From assembly GCF_003327285.1 (NCBI RefSeq), contig NZ_KZ848474.1, forward strand, positions 62,001 through 126,000: 64,000 bases of DNA. The letters run 5' to 3'. Positions 15,519 to 22,886 of this stretch are shown piece by piece. The notes beneath the pieces were generated by a model. That model was not told the DNA's origin. It worked only from the letters and a program-made list of their open reading frames with translations, and searched no databases. The translations under genes and the position numbers were made by a program. The DNA comes from Microbacterium sorbitolivorans (GTDB lineage: Bacteria > Actinomycetota > Actinomycetes > Actinomycetales > Microbacteriaceae). Every line of letters starts with the position of its first letter. Position 1 is the stretch's first letter.

Positions 15519-16130
15519 TTACCGCAGGGCGCCGAGGCTGGCGAGGGCGGTGCGGATGAGGGTGGCGCGGCCGCCCTCCATCTCGGCGGCGAGCGCGTCG
15601 GACGCCGCCTGCTCGGGCGTGAGCCACGTCACCTCGAGGGCGTCCTGGCGCGGCTCGCACGTACCCGTGACGGGCACGACGAAGGCGAGCGACACGGCGT
15701 GCTGGCGGTCGTCGTGATACGGCGTGATCCCGGGAAGCGGGAAGTATTCGGCGACCGTGAAGGGCACCGGCTGCGGCGGAACCTGCGGGAACGCCATCGG
15801 CCCGAGGTCGTTCTCGAGGTGACGGTAGAGCGCATCGCGCACCGTCTCGCCGAAGCGCACGCGGCCCGACACGACGGTGCGGGTGAGCTCGCCGACGCTC
15901 GTCGATCGGAGCAGGATCCCAACCTCGGTGACCTGTCCGGATCCGTCGGTGCGCACCGGGACCGCCTCCACGTAGAGCATCGGCAGGCGGCGGCGCGCCT
16001 CGGCGAGCTCGACGTCGCTGAGCCAGGCGGGGTTGGTGGATCCGCCGGGCACGCTGCCGACCCCACTCCTGTCGCTGGAGTAGTCGTCGGGCTGGTCCTG
16101 AGGGTCGGGATCCGGGGTGCGCACCGTCAT
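15519..16130 (-). CDS. NUDIX-family protein, DUF4916 type
   Basis: 203 residues. The sequence from WLSDVELAEARRRLPMLYVEAVPV to QPVPFTVAEYFPLPGITPYHDDRQHAVSLAFVVPV matches a conserved actinobacterial NUDIX-like family. The canonical NUDIX box (GX5EX7REUXEEXGU) is degenerate: RFGETVRDALYRHLENDLGP keeps only part of it, so hydrolase activity is uncertain. I start at ATG 16130, 6 nt after TACCGT, giving a leaderless mRNA. The longer open frame upstream runs only through a repeat array. Monocistronic. Confidence 0.75.
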   Translation of the reverse strand: MTVRTPDPDPQDQPDDYSSDRSGVGSVPGGSTNPAWLSDVELAEARRRLPMLYVEAVPVRTDGSGQVTEVGILLRSTSVGELTRTVVSGRVRFGETVRDALYRHLENDLGPMAFPQVPPQPVPFTVAEYFPLPGITPYHDDRQHAVSLAFVVPVTGTCEPRQDALEVTWLTPEQAASDALAAEMEGGRATLIRTALASLGALR

Positions 16131-16154
16131 GGCATCACGGTACCGCGGTTCGCG

Positions 16155-16397
16155 GGCGCATTCCCGCACGAAGTGGGACACGCTTTGGGGCATGTCCCAG
16201 TTTTGGCGGGAATGACGGGCGCATTCCCGCACAAAGTGGGACACGCCCCGAAGCATGTCCCAGGTGAGGCGGGAATAGCCGCGTCATTCCCGCACAAAGT
16301 GGGACACGCCCCGAAGCATGTCCCAGTTGAGGCGGGAATAGCAGCGTCATTCCCGCACAAAGTGGGACACGCCCCGAAGCATGTCCCACTTTTGGCG
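16155..16397. repeat. Palindrome family C array, four units
   Basis: Four units with an exact 63-bp step (GCATTCCCGCAC at 16158 and 16221), each pairing GGGACACGC...GCATGTCCCA arms with GGCGGGAAT...ATTCCCGC. It fills the gap between the NUDIX start and the end of the copper chaperone gene. Confidence 0.92.
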
Positions 16398-16407
16398 GCA
16401 ACCCCGC

Positions 16408-16641
16408 CTACGCCGAGCGCAGCCCCAGGTCGCCCGGCGCGGCGAGGGCGTAGCCGGCCTCTTCGACGGCGGCGGCGATGGCCTGATCGTCGATGGCGGA
16501 GGAAGCGGTGACGCTGAGCCGGCCGCTCGCGAGGTCGACGTCGACGGCGGACACGCCGGCGACCTCCGAGACCTCCTCGGTGACGCTCATCACGCAGTGC
16601 TGGCAGGTCATGCCCTTGACGGTGTAGTTCTTCGTAGCCAT
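16408..16641 (-). CDS. copZ: Heavy-metal-associated domain protein, CopZ-like copper chaperone
   Basis: 77 residues, a single HMA domain. The metal site is GMTCQHCVMSV (Cys-x2-Cys near residues 13-16). The fold continues with SEVAGVSAVDVDLASGRLSV and AAAVEEAGY, as in CopZ. It carries Cu(I) in the cytoplasm, normally to a CopA ATPase, but no copA or csoR gene is in this window, so here it stands alone. ATG 16641 is preceded by GGAG 8 nt away. A CsoR-like operator lies just upstream, consistent with induction by copper. Confidence 0.85.
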   Translation of the reverse strand: MATKNYTVKGMTCQHCVMSVTEEVSEVAGVSAVDVDLASGRLSVTASSAIDDQAIAAAVEEAGYALAAPGDLGLRSA

Positions 16642-16668
16642 TGTGGGCTCCTTCCGTAACTCGAAAAG

Positions 16669-16687
16669 CATACCCCTCGAGGGTATG
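16669..16687. promoter_or_regulatory. CsoR-type copper operator
   Basis: CATACCC and GGGTATG arms separated by five bases (CTCGA) form an inverted repeat very like the ATACCCC/GGGGTAT boxes bound by CsoR repressors. It lies 28 bp upstream of copZ and 9 bp before the damage-type promoter of the divergent esterase. Confidence 0.65.
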
Positions 16688-16695
16688 TCGTTCGT

Positions 16696-16718
16696 TTGTC
16701 GGAGGTTCGCGAGAAGAT
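16696..16718 (+). promoter_or_regulatory. PafBC-like promoter of the esterase
   Basis: TTGTCGGAG (16696-16704), 8 nt, GAAGAT (16713-16718), then 6 nt to ATG 16725. Same spacing as the elements at 3407 and 25572. The -10 keeps only A and T of TANNNT. The 13 bases of TTGTCGGAGGTTC plus GCG are shared exactly with the lhr promoter. Confidence 0.6.
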
Positions 16719-16724
16719 AGACAC

Positions 16725-17345
16725 ATGCCTTCACTTGACGACACCGCCGTCCTCTGGTCCGAGCCGCCCGGCGACAAGCCGCTCATCGTGTTGCTGCACG
16801 GGTACGGCTCCGACGAGCGCGACCTCTTCTCGCTGCGCACGAAGCTCCCCACCGCCTTCACCTACGCATCCGTCCGCGCACCCCTCGACCCGCCCTTTCC
16901 GATGAGCGGATACAGCTGGTATTCAATCGAGGGGCTCGAATCGAGGGATCCCGCGGGCGTCACCGCGGGCGCGCAGGCGCTGCTCGAGTGGCTCGCACCC
17001 CTCGGCGAGCGCCGCGTCGGGCTCGTCGGATTCTCGCAGGGCGGTGCCGTGTCACTCCAGGCGATGCGGCTGGATCCGGGGCGGTTCGACTTCGTCGTGA
17101 ACCTCTCCGGTTATGCGGCCGGCGGATCCGCGCCGGGCGACGAGGCGCTGAAGTCCGCGAAGGTGCCGGTGTTTTGGGGTCGCGGATCCGCGGATCCGGT
17201 TATTCCGGTCGAGGCTGTCGAGCACACGACCGCGTGGCTGCCCGACCACAGTGATCTCGTCGGCCGCGTCTATCCCGGCCTCGCGCACGCGGTCTCAGAG
17301 CAGGAGATTAGCGACCTGGCGCGGTTCCTCGAGAAGCAGCTGTAG
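16725..17345 (+). CDS. Phospholipase/carboxylesterase-type alpha/beta hydrolase
   Basis: 206 residues, Abhydrolase_2 family. The oxyanion region is VLLHGYGSDERDLF near residue 25, the nucleophile elbow GLVGFSQGGAV near residue 107, an acid in GSADPVIPVE and the catalytic histidine in PGLAHAVSEQE. Such enzymes hydrolyse carboxylic esters or lysophospholipids. The ATG is set by the -10 box 6 nt before it (leaderless). The promoter is of the DNA-damage type, an unexpected setting for an esterase. The frameshifted acetyltransferase gene begins 2 nt downstream. Confidence 0.85.
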   Translation: MPSLDDTAVLWSEPPGDKPLIVLLHGYGSDERDLFSLRTKLPTAFTYASVRAPLDPPFPMSGYSWYSIEGLESRDPAGVTAGAQALLEWLAPLGERRVGLVGFSQGGAVSLQAMRLDPGRFDFVVNLSGYAAGGSAPGDEALKSAKVPVFWGRGSADPVIPVEAVEHTTAWLPDHSDLVGRVYPGLAHAVSEQEISDLARFLEKQL

Positions 17346-17346
17346 C

Positions 17347-17848
17347 GTGCTTGAGCTCGTCACGCCGACCGAGTCGCTACGCGATGCGTGGCGCGCCGCA
17401 CACGCGGAGTGGGGCCCGGGGCTCCACGAGGATGGGTTCGGCATCGGCGCGGACGACGATGTCGATACGGATCCGGGGTTCAGCGCCTGGGTCGCGTCGC
17501 TTCGCGGCGGATCCGGCGAGCTGTGGTGGATCGTCGAGGACGGTGAGGTCTTGGGCGGGATCGCGCTCCGCGCGGCGGAGGATCCGCGGGCTGAACGCCA
17601 CGGCCATGTCGGGTACGGCATCCGCCCCCTCGGCCCGCGGGCGGGGCGTGGCCACGTGGGCCCTTCGCGAGGTGGTGAGCCGTGCGGCGCGTCCGATCCG
17701 CGCCGTGTGTCTCGATGACAATGCTGCGTCGATCGCGACGCTCGAGAAGGTCGGTGCGGTATTAGAACGGAAAGAGGATCATAGCGGCGTGGTGGTGCGC
17801 TGCTACGTGTTAGGTCAGTCGTCAGATTCGGGCTTCCCGAACGCGTAG
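17347..17848 (+). pseudogene. GNAT acetyltransferase, frameshifted
   Basis: The N-terminal half (GTG 17347, VLELVTPTESLRDAW to HVGYGIRP) and the C-terminal half (SARGRGVATWALREVV to CLDDNAASIATLEKVGAVLE) together make one normal GNAT of about 166 residues, but lie in different frames. The switch falls at a run of five Cs at 17625-17629; removing one C restores GYGIRPSARGRGVATW, the acetyl-CoA loop. Read as written, the upstream frame ends at 17718 with an unrelated tail. Real mutation, sequencing error and slippage are all possible. It sits in the esterase operon. Confidence 0.75.
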
Positions 17849-17982
17849 GCCAGCGAGATTCCGACGGCGACCCCGAGGGGCATGTATGCGAAGTTACTCA
17901 GGCTGACGGCGATCGATATGCCGATAGCGAAACCGACTCCGAGGCCGAGGCCCCAGTTCGGGCGGCGCTTCCGCCCGCTCAC
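17815..17982 (-). CDS. Small membrane protein (55 aa)
   Basis: GTG 17982 begins 2 nt after the stop of the preceding tiny gene. The product starts with a basic stretch (VSGRKRRPNW), then two hydrophobic segments, LGLGVGFAIGISIAVSL and MPLGVAVGISLAYAF, and ends GKPESDD. This fits a two-helix inner membrane peptide. No family recognised. Its 3' end overlaps the convergent acetyltransferase tail by 34 bp. Confidence 0.55.
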   Translation of the reverse strand: MSGRKRRPNWGLGLGVGFAIGISIAVSLSNFAYMPLGVAVGISLAYAFGKPESDD

Positions 17983-17984
17983 GA

Positions 17985-18119
17985 TCAGGCCTGGGCTTCG
18001 GCGAGCTTCGCGGCACGGCGCTCGCGGTAGCGCTCGTTGGTCTTCTTGGCGAGAGGGGCGGTGATGATGGCGGTGAGGAGGGGGCCGGAGGTCATGAGGA
18101 GAATCAGGAGAATGTTCAT
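17985..18119 (-). CDS. Small membrane protein (44 aa)
   Basis: ATG 18119; the peptide has one hydrophobic N-terminal helix (MNILLILLMTSGPLLTAIIT) and a charged tail (KKTNERYRERRAAKLAEAQA). TAGCTT lies 7 nt before the ATG, matching the leaderless pattern here, and AGGAG also precedes it closely. It forms a two-gene unit with the 55-residue protein. Function unknown. Confidence 0.6.
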   Translation of the reverse strand: MNILLILLMTSGPLLTAIITAPLAKKTNERYRERRAAKLAEAQA

Positions 18120-18206
18120 GTCTCCTAAGCTACGGAGCCCCAATTCGCCGCACATCCGCCTTGCGGATGAGATCGCGTCTCCCCTTCACGGGGGAGGCGG
18201 GCCGGC
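18120..18206. other. Divergent intergenic segment with two hairpins
   Basis: Together with the ABC-F leader this makes a 307-bp gap between genes. It holds CATCCGC-CTT-GCGGATG and CTCCCC-TTCAC-GGGGGAG hairpins (about 18152-18200). No ORF seen. Confidence 0.45.
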
Positions 18207-18234
18207 TTGACGCAACACGCCCGGATAACATAAT
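18207..18234 (+). promoter_or_regulatory. Promoter of the ABC-F leader transcript
   Basis: TTGACG (18207-18212), 16-nt spacer and CATAAT (18229-18234). It would start transcription near 18241, leaving a leader of about 185 nt before the ABC-F ATG, in contrast to the leaderless genes around it. Confidence 0.6.
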
Positions 18235-18294
18235 GTCATCGAGTCCTTGCTCCCGACGATCGGAACGAATCGGTGTGGATCCTCGCGTAATCAC

Positions 18295-18378
18295 GCGCTG
18301 ATGCCTCTCTGCTCAGCGCACTCGCGCTGATCCGTCGTACCCGATCGCTTTTCGCCGTTCAGCGCGCCATCTTCTTTT
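18295..18378 (+). promoter_or_regulatory. Four-segment transcription attenuator in the ABC-F leader
   Basis: Segments 1 (GCGCTGA, 18295-18301), 2 (TCAGCGC, 18313-18319), 3 (CGCGCTGA, 18323-18330) and 4 (TCAGCGCG, 18359-18366) can pair 1:2, 2:3 or 3:4 perfectly. The 3:4 hairpin is followed after 4 nt by CTTCTTTT, like a terminator; 2:3 would be the antiterminator. A short ORF spans segments 2 and 3. Further on, GGCGC/GCGCC bases flank the Shine-Dalgarno GGGAGG. Confidence 0.65.
18301..18330 (+). CDS. Upstream leader ORF (9 aa)
   Basis: ATG 18301 to TGA 18330 encodes MPLCSAHSR. It covers attenuator segments 2 and 3 and stops at the last base of segment 3. A ribosome stalled early would cover segment 2 and one at the stop would cover segment 3, so translation could control which hairpin forms. 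No strong Shine-Dalgarno precedes it, so its translation is unproven. Confidence 0.4.
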   Translation: MPLCSAHSR

Positions 18379-18426
18379 GGCCTGCGCGGGCGATCCTCGG
18401 CGCGGGCCCACCCCTGGGAGGCGCCC

Positions 18427-20220
18427 ATGCCTGCATTGATTTTTGACCACGTCACCTTCACCTGGCCCGACGGATCCATCGCCCTCGACGACGTGACCGC
18501 CGCGTTCGGCGAGCGCCGAACGGGCCTCGTCGGCCGTAACGGATCCGGAAAATCGACCCTGCTGAAGCTCGCCGCCGGCGTGCTCCGGCCCGCGAGCGGG
18601 CGAATCCTCGCCGACGGCGAACCGGTCGGGATCCGCGGATCCGGCGGGTCACCGATCATCGCCGACGACCGGCTCGCGTACCTGCCGCAGATGCTTACGC
18701 TCGAGACGTCGGCGCGCGTCGCGGAGCTACTCGGCGTCGACCGCGCCCTCGACGCTGTGCGGGCGATCGAGGCGGGCGACGTCTCACCCGAACGCTTCGA
18801 CGAGGTCGGCGACGATTGGGACATCGAGGCCCGCGCGCACGCGGCGCTCGCCGAGGCGGGCCTCTCCCCCGAGATGCTCGACCGCAGCGTCGGCGAGCTC
18901 TCGGGTGGCGAGGCGATGCTCGTCGCGCTCACGGGCGTGCGGCTCGCCGGATCCGCCATCACGCTGCTCGACGAGCCCACCAATAACCTCGACCGCGCGG
19001 CGCGTGAGCGCGTCTACGAGATGGTGCGCGCGTGGCGCGGCGCGCTCGTCGTCGTCTCGCACGATCTCGCGCTTCTCGAGCTGATGGACGAGACCGCCGA
19101 GCTTCATGAACACACGTTCACGACGTTCGGAGGACCGTACTCGGCGTGGCGCGAGTCGCTCGAGGCCGCCCAGGCCGCGGCGGCCCAGACCGTCGCGGAC
19201 GCGAAGAAGGAGGTCGCGAAGGAGAAGCGCCAGCGCATCGAGCTCGAGACGAAGATCGCGCGCCGTAACCGCGCCGGCAAGAAGAAGGCCGAGAGCCTGC
19301 CGCCCATCCTCGCGCACGCCAGCGCGCGGCGCGCGGAGGAAACCGCCGGGCGCCTGCGCGTCGAGGCGCGCGAGAAGGAAGGATCCGCGCGCGCCGCGCT
19401 CGACGCCGCCGACCGCCTCGTGCGCGACGACGCGTCGGTCGTGTTCGACCTGCCGGATCCGGGGGTCGCGGCCGGCCGGCGGATCCTCACGATCGGCGAC
19501 GGCGAGCGGCAGTGGATCGTGCAGGGCCCGGAACGCGTCGCGCTCGTCGGCGCGAATGGTGCGGGGAAGACGACGCTGCTGCGGCGGATCCTGGGTATCG
19601 ATTTGGGCGAGACCGCGCGCGCTCCGGAGCCCGCGCCCGCCGCGGATCCGGCCGACGCACCGGGGCGCGAGCCCTTCGGAGCCACGACCGAGGCGCCGGG
19701 ACACGAGCCGGATTCGTCCGACCCCGCCCCGGACTCTTCCGCCGACGAACCGGATCCGCGCCCGGCCCCGACCGTGGATGACATCGCCCGCGCCTCCGAG
19801 CTGCACACCGACCGCGTCGGCTACCTCGCGCAGCGCCTCGACGGGCTCGACGAGTCGGCCTCGGCGTTCGAGGCCGTGCGCGCCGCGGCGCCGCACGTGC
19901 CCGACGCCGAGCTGCGCAACCGGCTCGCGCGCTTCCTCATCCGCGGCGAAGCCGCGAACCGGCCCATCGGATCCCTGTCGGGAGGCGAGCGGTTCCGGGT
20001 CGCGATCGCGCGGCTGCTTCTCGCGGATCCGCCGCCGCAGCTGCTGGTGCTCGACGAGCCGACCAACAACCTCGACATCGACACGGCGCGCCATCTGCGC
20101 GAGGCGCTCGCGGCGTATCGCGGGGCGGTGCTGGTGGTGAGCCACGACCAGGCGTTCCTCGACGAGCTGGGGCTCGACCTGACGCTCGGGCTGTCGGGCG
20201 AGGGGCTGCGGGAGGGGTAA
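18427..20220 (+). CDS. ABC-F family ATPase (ribosome-associated type)
   Basis: 597 residues with two ABC domains and no membrane segments. The first has Walker A GRNGSGKST, signature LSGGEAML and Walker B ITLLDEPTNNLD. The second has GANGAGKTT, LSGGERFRVA and LLVLDEPTNNLD. Between them is a charged coiled-coil interdomain linker (KKEVAKEKRQRIELETKIARRNRAGKKK region). These features define ABC-F proteins, which act on the ribosome; several protect it from antibiotics. A Pro/Asp/Ala-rich insert of about 60 residues sits just after the second Walker A. GGGAGG precedes ATG 18427. The attenuator leader supports a role in antibiotic response, by inference. Confidence 0.88.
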   Translation: MPALIFDHVTFTWPDGSIALDDVTAAFGERRTGLVGRNGSGKSTLLKLAAGVLRPASGRILADGEPVGIRGSGGSPIIADDRLAYLPQMLTLETSARVAELLGVDRALDAVRAIEAGDVSPERFDEVGDDWDIEARAHAALAEAGLSPEMLDRSVGELSGGEAMLVALTGVRLAGSAITLLDEPTNNLDRAARERVYEMVRAWRGALVVVSHDLALLELMDETAELHEHTFTTFGGPYSAWRESLEAAQAAAAQTVADAKKEVAKEKRQRIELETKIARRNRAGKKKAESLPPILAHASARRAEETAGRLRVEAREKEGSARAALDAADRLVRDDASVVFDLPDPGVAAGRRILTIGDGERQWIVQGPERVALVGANGAGKTTLLRRILGIDLGETARAPEPAPAADPADAPGREPFGATTEAPGHEPDSSDPAPDSSADEPDPRPAPTVDDIARASELHTDRVGYLAQRLDGLDESASAFEAVRAAAPHVPDAELRNRLARFLIRGEAANRPIGSLSGGERFRVAIARLLLADPPPQLLVLDEPTNNLDIDTARHLREALAAYRGAVLVVSHDQAFLDELGLDLTLGLSGEGLREG

Positions 20221-20231
20221 GGCCCCCACAA

Positions 20232-20292
20232 CTCATCAACTCTCCGACGACTCTTCCCACGGCAATGGCAGATTTGTCGGAGAGTTGATGAG
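20232..20292. repeat. Palindrome family E
   Basis: Perfect 17-bp arms, CTCATCAACTCTCCGAC and GTCGGAGAGTTGATGAG, around a 27-nt centre, starting 11 nt after the ABC-F stop. Probably acts as or replaces its terminator. Relatives at 44568 and 59128. Confidence 0.85.
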
Positions 20293-20333
20293 AAGGGGTG
20301 AAATGGATGATTCACCCCCGCTAGCCTGTCCGC

Positions 20334-21323
20334 ATGAGATTCGGAACCTTCCTCCCGCAGGGCTGGCGCTTCGACCTGGTCGGCATCGCGCCCGAAGAAC
20401 AGTGGAACACGATGAAACGGCTCGCGCAGCGCGCCGACGACGGCCCATGGGAGTCGGTGTGGGTCTACGACCACTTCCACACGACGCCGGTGCCGAGCGA
20501 GGAGGCGACGCACGAGGCGTGGACCCTCATGTCGGCGTTCGCGGCGTCGACCTCGCGGGTGCGACTCGGGCAGATGTGCACGTGCCTCGGCTACCGCAAC
20601 CCCGCCTACCTCGCGAAGGTCGCCGCGACGGTCGATCACGTGTCGGCTGGCCGCGTCGAGATGGGCATCGGCGGCGGCTGGTACGAGCACGAGTGGCGCG
20701 CCTACGGATACGGTTTCCCCGAGATCGGCGACCGCCTCCGCGCGCTCCGCGAGGGCGTCGAGATCATGAAGCAGGCGTGGGAGACCGGATCCGCGACCCT
20801 CGACGGCCGCTATTTCCAGGTCGACGGCGCGATCGTGCGTCCGCTGCCGGTGCAGGAAAACGGGATCCCGTTCTGGATCTCCGGCGGCGGCGAGAAGGTC
20901 ACGCTGCGCATCGCGGCGCGCTACGCCCAGTACACGAACTTCGCCGGCGGAAACGTCGCCGAGTTCGAGCACAAGAGCGACGTGCTGCGCGGCCACTGCG
21001 ACGCCGTCGGCCGCGACTTCGCCTCGATCGTGCGCACCACGAACAACAACGTCATCATCGGCGAGACCGAGGCCGAGGTGAAGGACCGCATCGCGGCTGT
21101 GAGCGACCGGATCCAGCGCTTCGCGCCCGAGGCCCACGACAAGCTGATGGCGAACTTTACGCTCGACAACCCCACCGTCGGCACCGTCGAGAAGGTCACC
21201 GAGCACCTCGCGGCGCTCGAGAAGGCCGGCGCGGCGTACACGATCAGCTACTTCCCCGAGCTCGCCTACGACACCTCGGGCGTGGAGCTGTTCGAGCAGA
21301 AGGTCATCCCGGCGCTGGTGTGA
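20334..21323 (+). CDS. LLM-class flavin-dependent oxidoreductase (F420-type)
   Basis: 329 residues, luciferase-like TIM barrel. Typical blocks are MRFGTFLPQGWRFDL at the N-terminus, ESVWVYDHFHTTP near 45, TSRVRLGQMCTCLGYRNPAYLAKVAATVDHVSAGRVEMGIGGGW near 75-125 (split here: TCLGYRNPAYLAK then GRVEMGIGGGW), and PFWISGGGEKVTLRIAARYA near 180. Many actinobacterial members use F420, others FMN; the substrate cannot be read from sequence. ATG 20334 lies 6 nt after TAGCCT (20322-20327), so leaderless. A family A palindrome separates it from the convergent MFS gene. Confidence 0.85.
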   Translation: MRFGTFLPQGWRFDLVGIAPEEQWNTMKRLAQRADDGPWESVWVYDHFHTTPVPSEEATHEAWTLMSAFAASTSRVRLGQMCTCLGYRNPAYLAKVAATVDHVSAGRVEMGIGGGWYEHEWRAYGYGFPEIGDRLRALREGVEIMKQAWETGSATLDGRYFQVDGAIVRPLPVQENGIPFWISGGGEKVTLRIAARYAQYTNFAGGNVAEFEHKSDVLRGHCDAVGRDFASIVRTTNNNVIIGETEAEVKDRIAAVSDRIQRFAPEAHDKLMANFTLDNPTVGTVEKVTEHLAALEKAGAAYTISYFPELAYDTSGVELFEQKVIPALV

Positions 21324-21329
21324 GGCTGC

Positions 21330-21387
21330 TCCGGTCGCTCAATCTGCTCTTCTTCCTGGGTGGGAACGACAGTTTGAGCGGCCGGAA
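21330..21387. repeat. Palindrome family A
   Basis: TCCGGTCGCTCAATCTGCTC is mirrored by GACAGTTTGAGCGGCCGGA. It starts 7 nt after the LLM gene stop and ends 23 bp before the MFS stop, between two convergent genes. Confidence 0.85.
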
Positions 21388-21409
21388 CCGAGGGGGCGGC
21401 GCCGGATCC

Positions 21410-22786
21410 TCACCGCAGCCGGCGCGCGAGGAGCGCGAACAGGATCCCGCAGGCGGCGTGGATCCCGAACACGACGACGAGCGCCATGTCGAGCCCCGCG
21501 CCGCCCTCTGCCGCGTGGAACAGGCCGCCGAGCACGGCGACGCCGAGGCTCAGCCCCACCTGTTGCATCGTCGTGATGAGCCCACTTGCGGATCCCGCGG
21601 CCCAGCGCGGCGTGCGCCCGAGAACAGCGCCGATCAGCGGGCCGAACATCATTGCCTGCGCCACGCCCATCGGGAGAAGCGCGGATTGCAGGGCCCAGAA
21701 TCCGTCGTGCCCCGTCAGGGCGAGCACGGCGACGGCCGCGAGGGTCACGGCCTGTGCCAAAGCAGCGATCGACATCGTGCCGGGCCCAGCCTTCGGCAGG
21801 ATCCGCGGCAGCATCACCGACGCCGCGATAAACACCACGCCGAAGCCGAGCACCAAGAGCGATGCGCCGGCGGATCCCATCCCAAAACGCGCCCGCGCGA
21901 GCGCCGACAGCTCGTAGAGCATCGCGCCGTAGGTCATGAAGAACAGCAGCGCCGCGATCATGCCGCGCCGCACGACGGGGATCCGCAACACTGCCGGCGG
22001 CACGATCGGCATCAGGCCGCGGCGCTCGAGTCGCAGCTGGAGCCGCCAGAACGCGGCGAGCGCGATGATTCCGCCGGCGAGCGCGACGATCGACCATGCT
22101 GGCCAGCCGGATCCGGGTTCGAGCGTGAGCGAGACGACGATCGCGAGCAGCGCGGCTGCCAGCGTCGCGGCGCCGACCGGATCCATCGACGGCCGCTCCG
22201 CGGCGCGCGATTCGGGCACGGCGCGGATCCCGAGAAGTCCGGCGATCGCGATGAGACCTCCCACGACCTGCACGAGGCGCCAGGCGATGTGTTCCGGCGC
22301 GACGAGCGCGATCCCGCCCGCGAACAGCTGGCCGACGACCGTGGATCCGCCGCTCATCGCCGCGAACAGCATGACACCGGTCGTGCGGCGCGCGTCCTCT
22401 GCGGTCGCGTGGATCGTCGCGAGGATCTGGGGCGTGAGGATGCCCGCCGCGATGCCGAGCAGGATCCGGAGCGCGACGAGCACCGCGAGATTCGGCGAAA
22501 ATGCCGAGGCGAGGCTGAGCAGCGCGGTCGCGCCGGATCCGATGGCGATCATGCGGCGTCGCCCGAAGCGGTCGCCGAGACGCCCGGCGATCACGAGCGC
22601 CGCCGCGAAGGTCGCCGTATAGGCGGAGAGGACGAGCTGCTGTCCGGCGGACCCCGCGTTGAGGTCGCGGCCGATGTCGATCGCGATCACGTTGATGGAT
22701 CCGAAGGCGTAGTTCACCGGGATGTACGCGACGAGGAGGATCGCGAGGCCGCGCGCCGTGAGGGTGCGGGGGAACGTAGTGGTCAT
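21410..22786 (-). CDS. MFS transporter, DHA2-like drug efflux
   Basis: 458 residues with about 14 predicted membrane helices, as in DHA2 exporters. The loop 2-3 motif is GRLGDRFGRRRMIAIGSG near residue 67, followed by LRILLGIAAGILTPQILATI (motif C-like region). Proton-driven export of hydrophobic compounds is the family role; the substrate is unknown. ATG 22786 is preceded by a weak AGGGTG. A divergent MmyB-like regulator 100 bp away is the obvious candidate controller, acting through the direct repeats at 22808-22841. Confidence 0.85.
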   Translation of the reverse strand: MTTTFPRTLTARGLAILLVAYIPVNYAFGSINVIAIDIGRDLNAGSAGQQLVLSAYTATFAAALVIAGRLGDRFGRRRMIAIGSGATALLSLASAFSPNLAVLVALRILLGIAAGILTPQILATIHATAEDARRTTGVMLFAAMSGGSTVVGQLFAGGIALVAPEHIAWRLVQVVGGLIAIAGLLGIRAVPESRAAERPSMDPVGAATLAAALLAIVVSLTLEPGSGWPAWSIVALAGGIIALAAFWRLQLRLERRGLMPIVPPAVLRIPVVRRGMIAALLFFMTYGAMLYELSALARARFGMGSAGASLLVLGFGVVFIAASVMLPRILPKAGPGTMSIAALAQAVTLAAVAVLALTGHDGFWALQSALLPMGVAQAMMFGPLIGAVLGRTPRWAAGSASGLITTMQQVGLSLGVAVLGGLFHAAEGGAGLDMALVVVFGIHAACGILFALLARRLR

Positions 22787-22807
22787 GAATTCACCCTGCG
22801 GGCGATA

Positions 22808-22841
22808 GATCCTGTTACCCAGAGCGTGGTGATCCTATTAC
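22808..22841. promoter_or_regulatory. Direct repeats between MFS and regulator genes
   Basis: GATCCTGTTAC (22808-22818) and GATCCTATTAC (22831-22841) are spaced 23 bp, about two helical turns. The placement between divergent exporter and regulator genes suggests the regulator binds here. Confidence 0.5.
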
Positions 22842-22886
22842 TGACGCCACCTGGCGCGCGCTCACCGGGCGCGAGAGAGTAGAGGT

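Noticed and set aside
16155..16397. CRISPR-like appearance of the 63-bp arrays
   Set aside because: Units are contiguous palindromes with no unique spacers, period fits no CRISPR type, and no cas gene is near.
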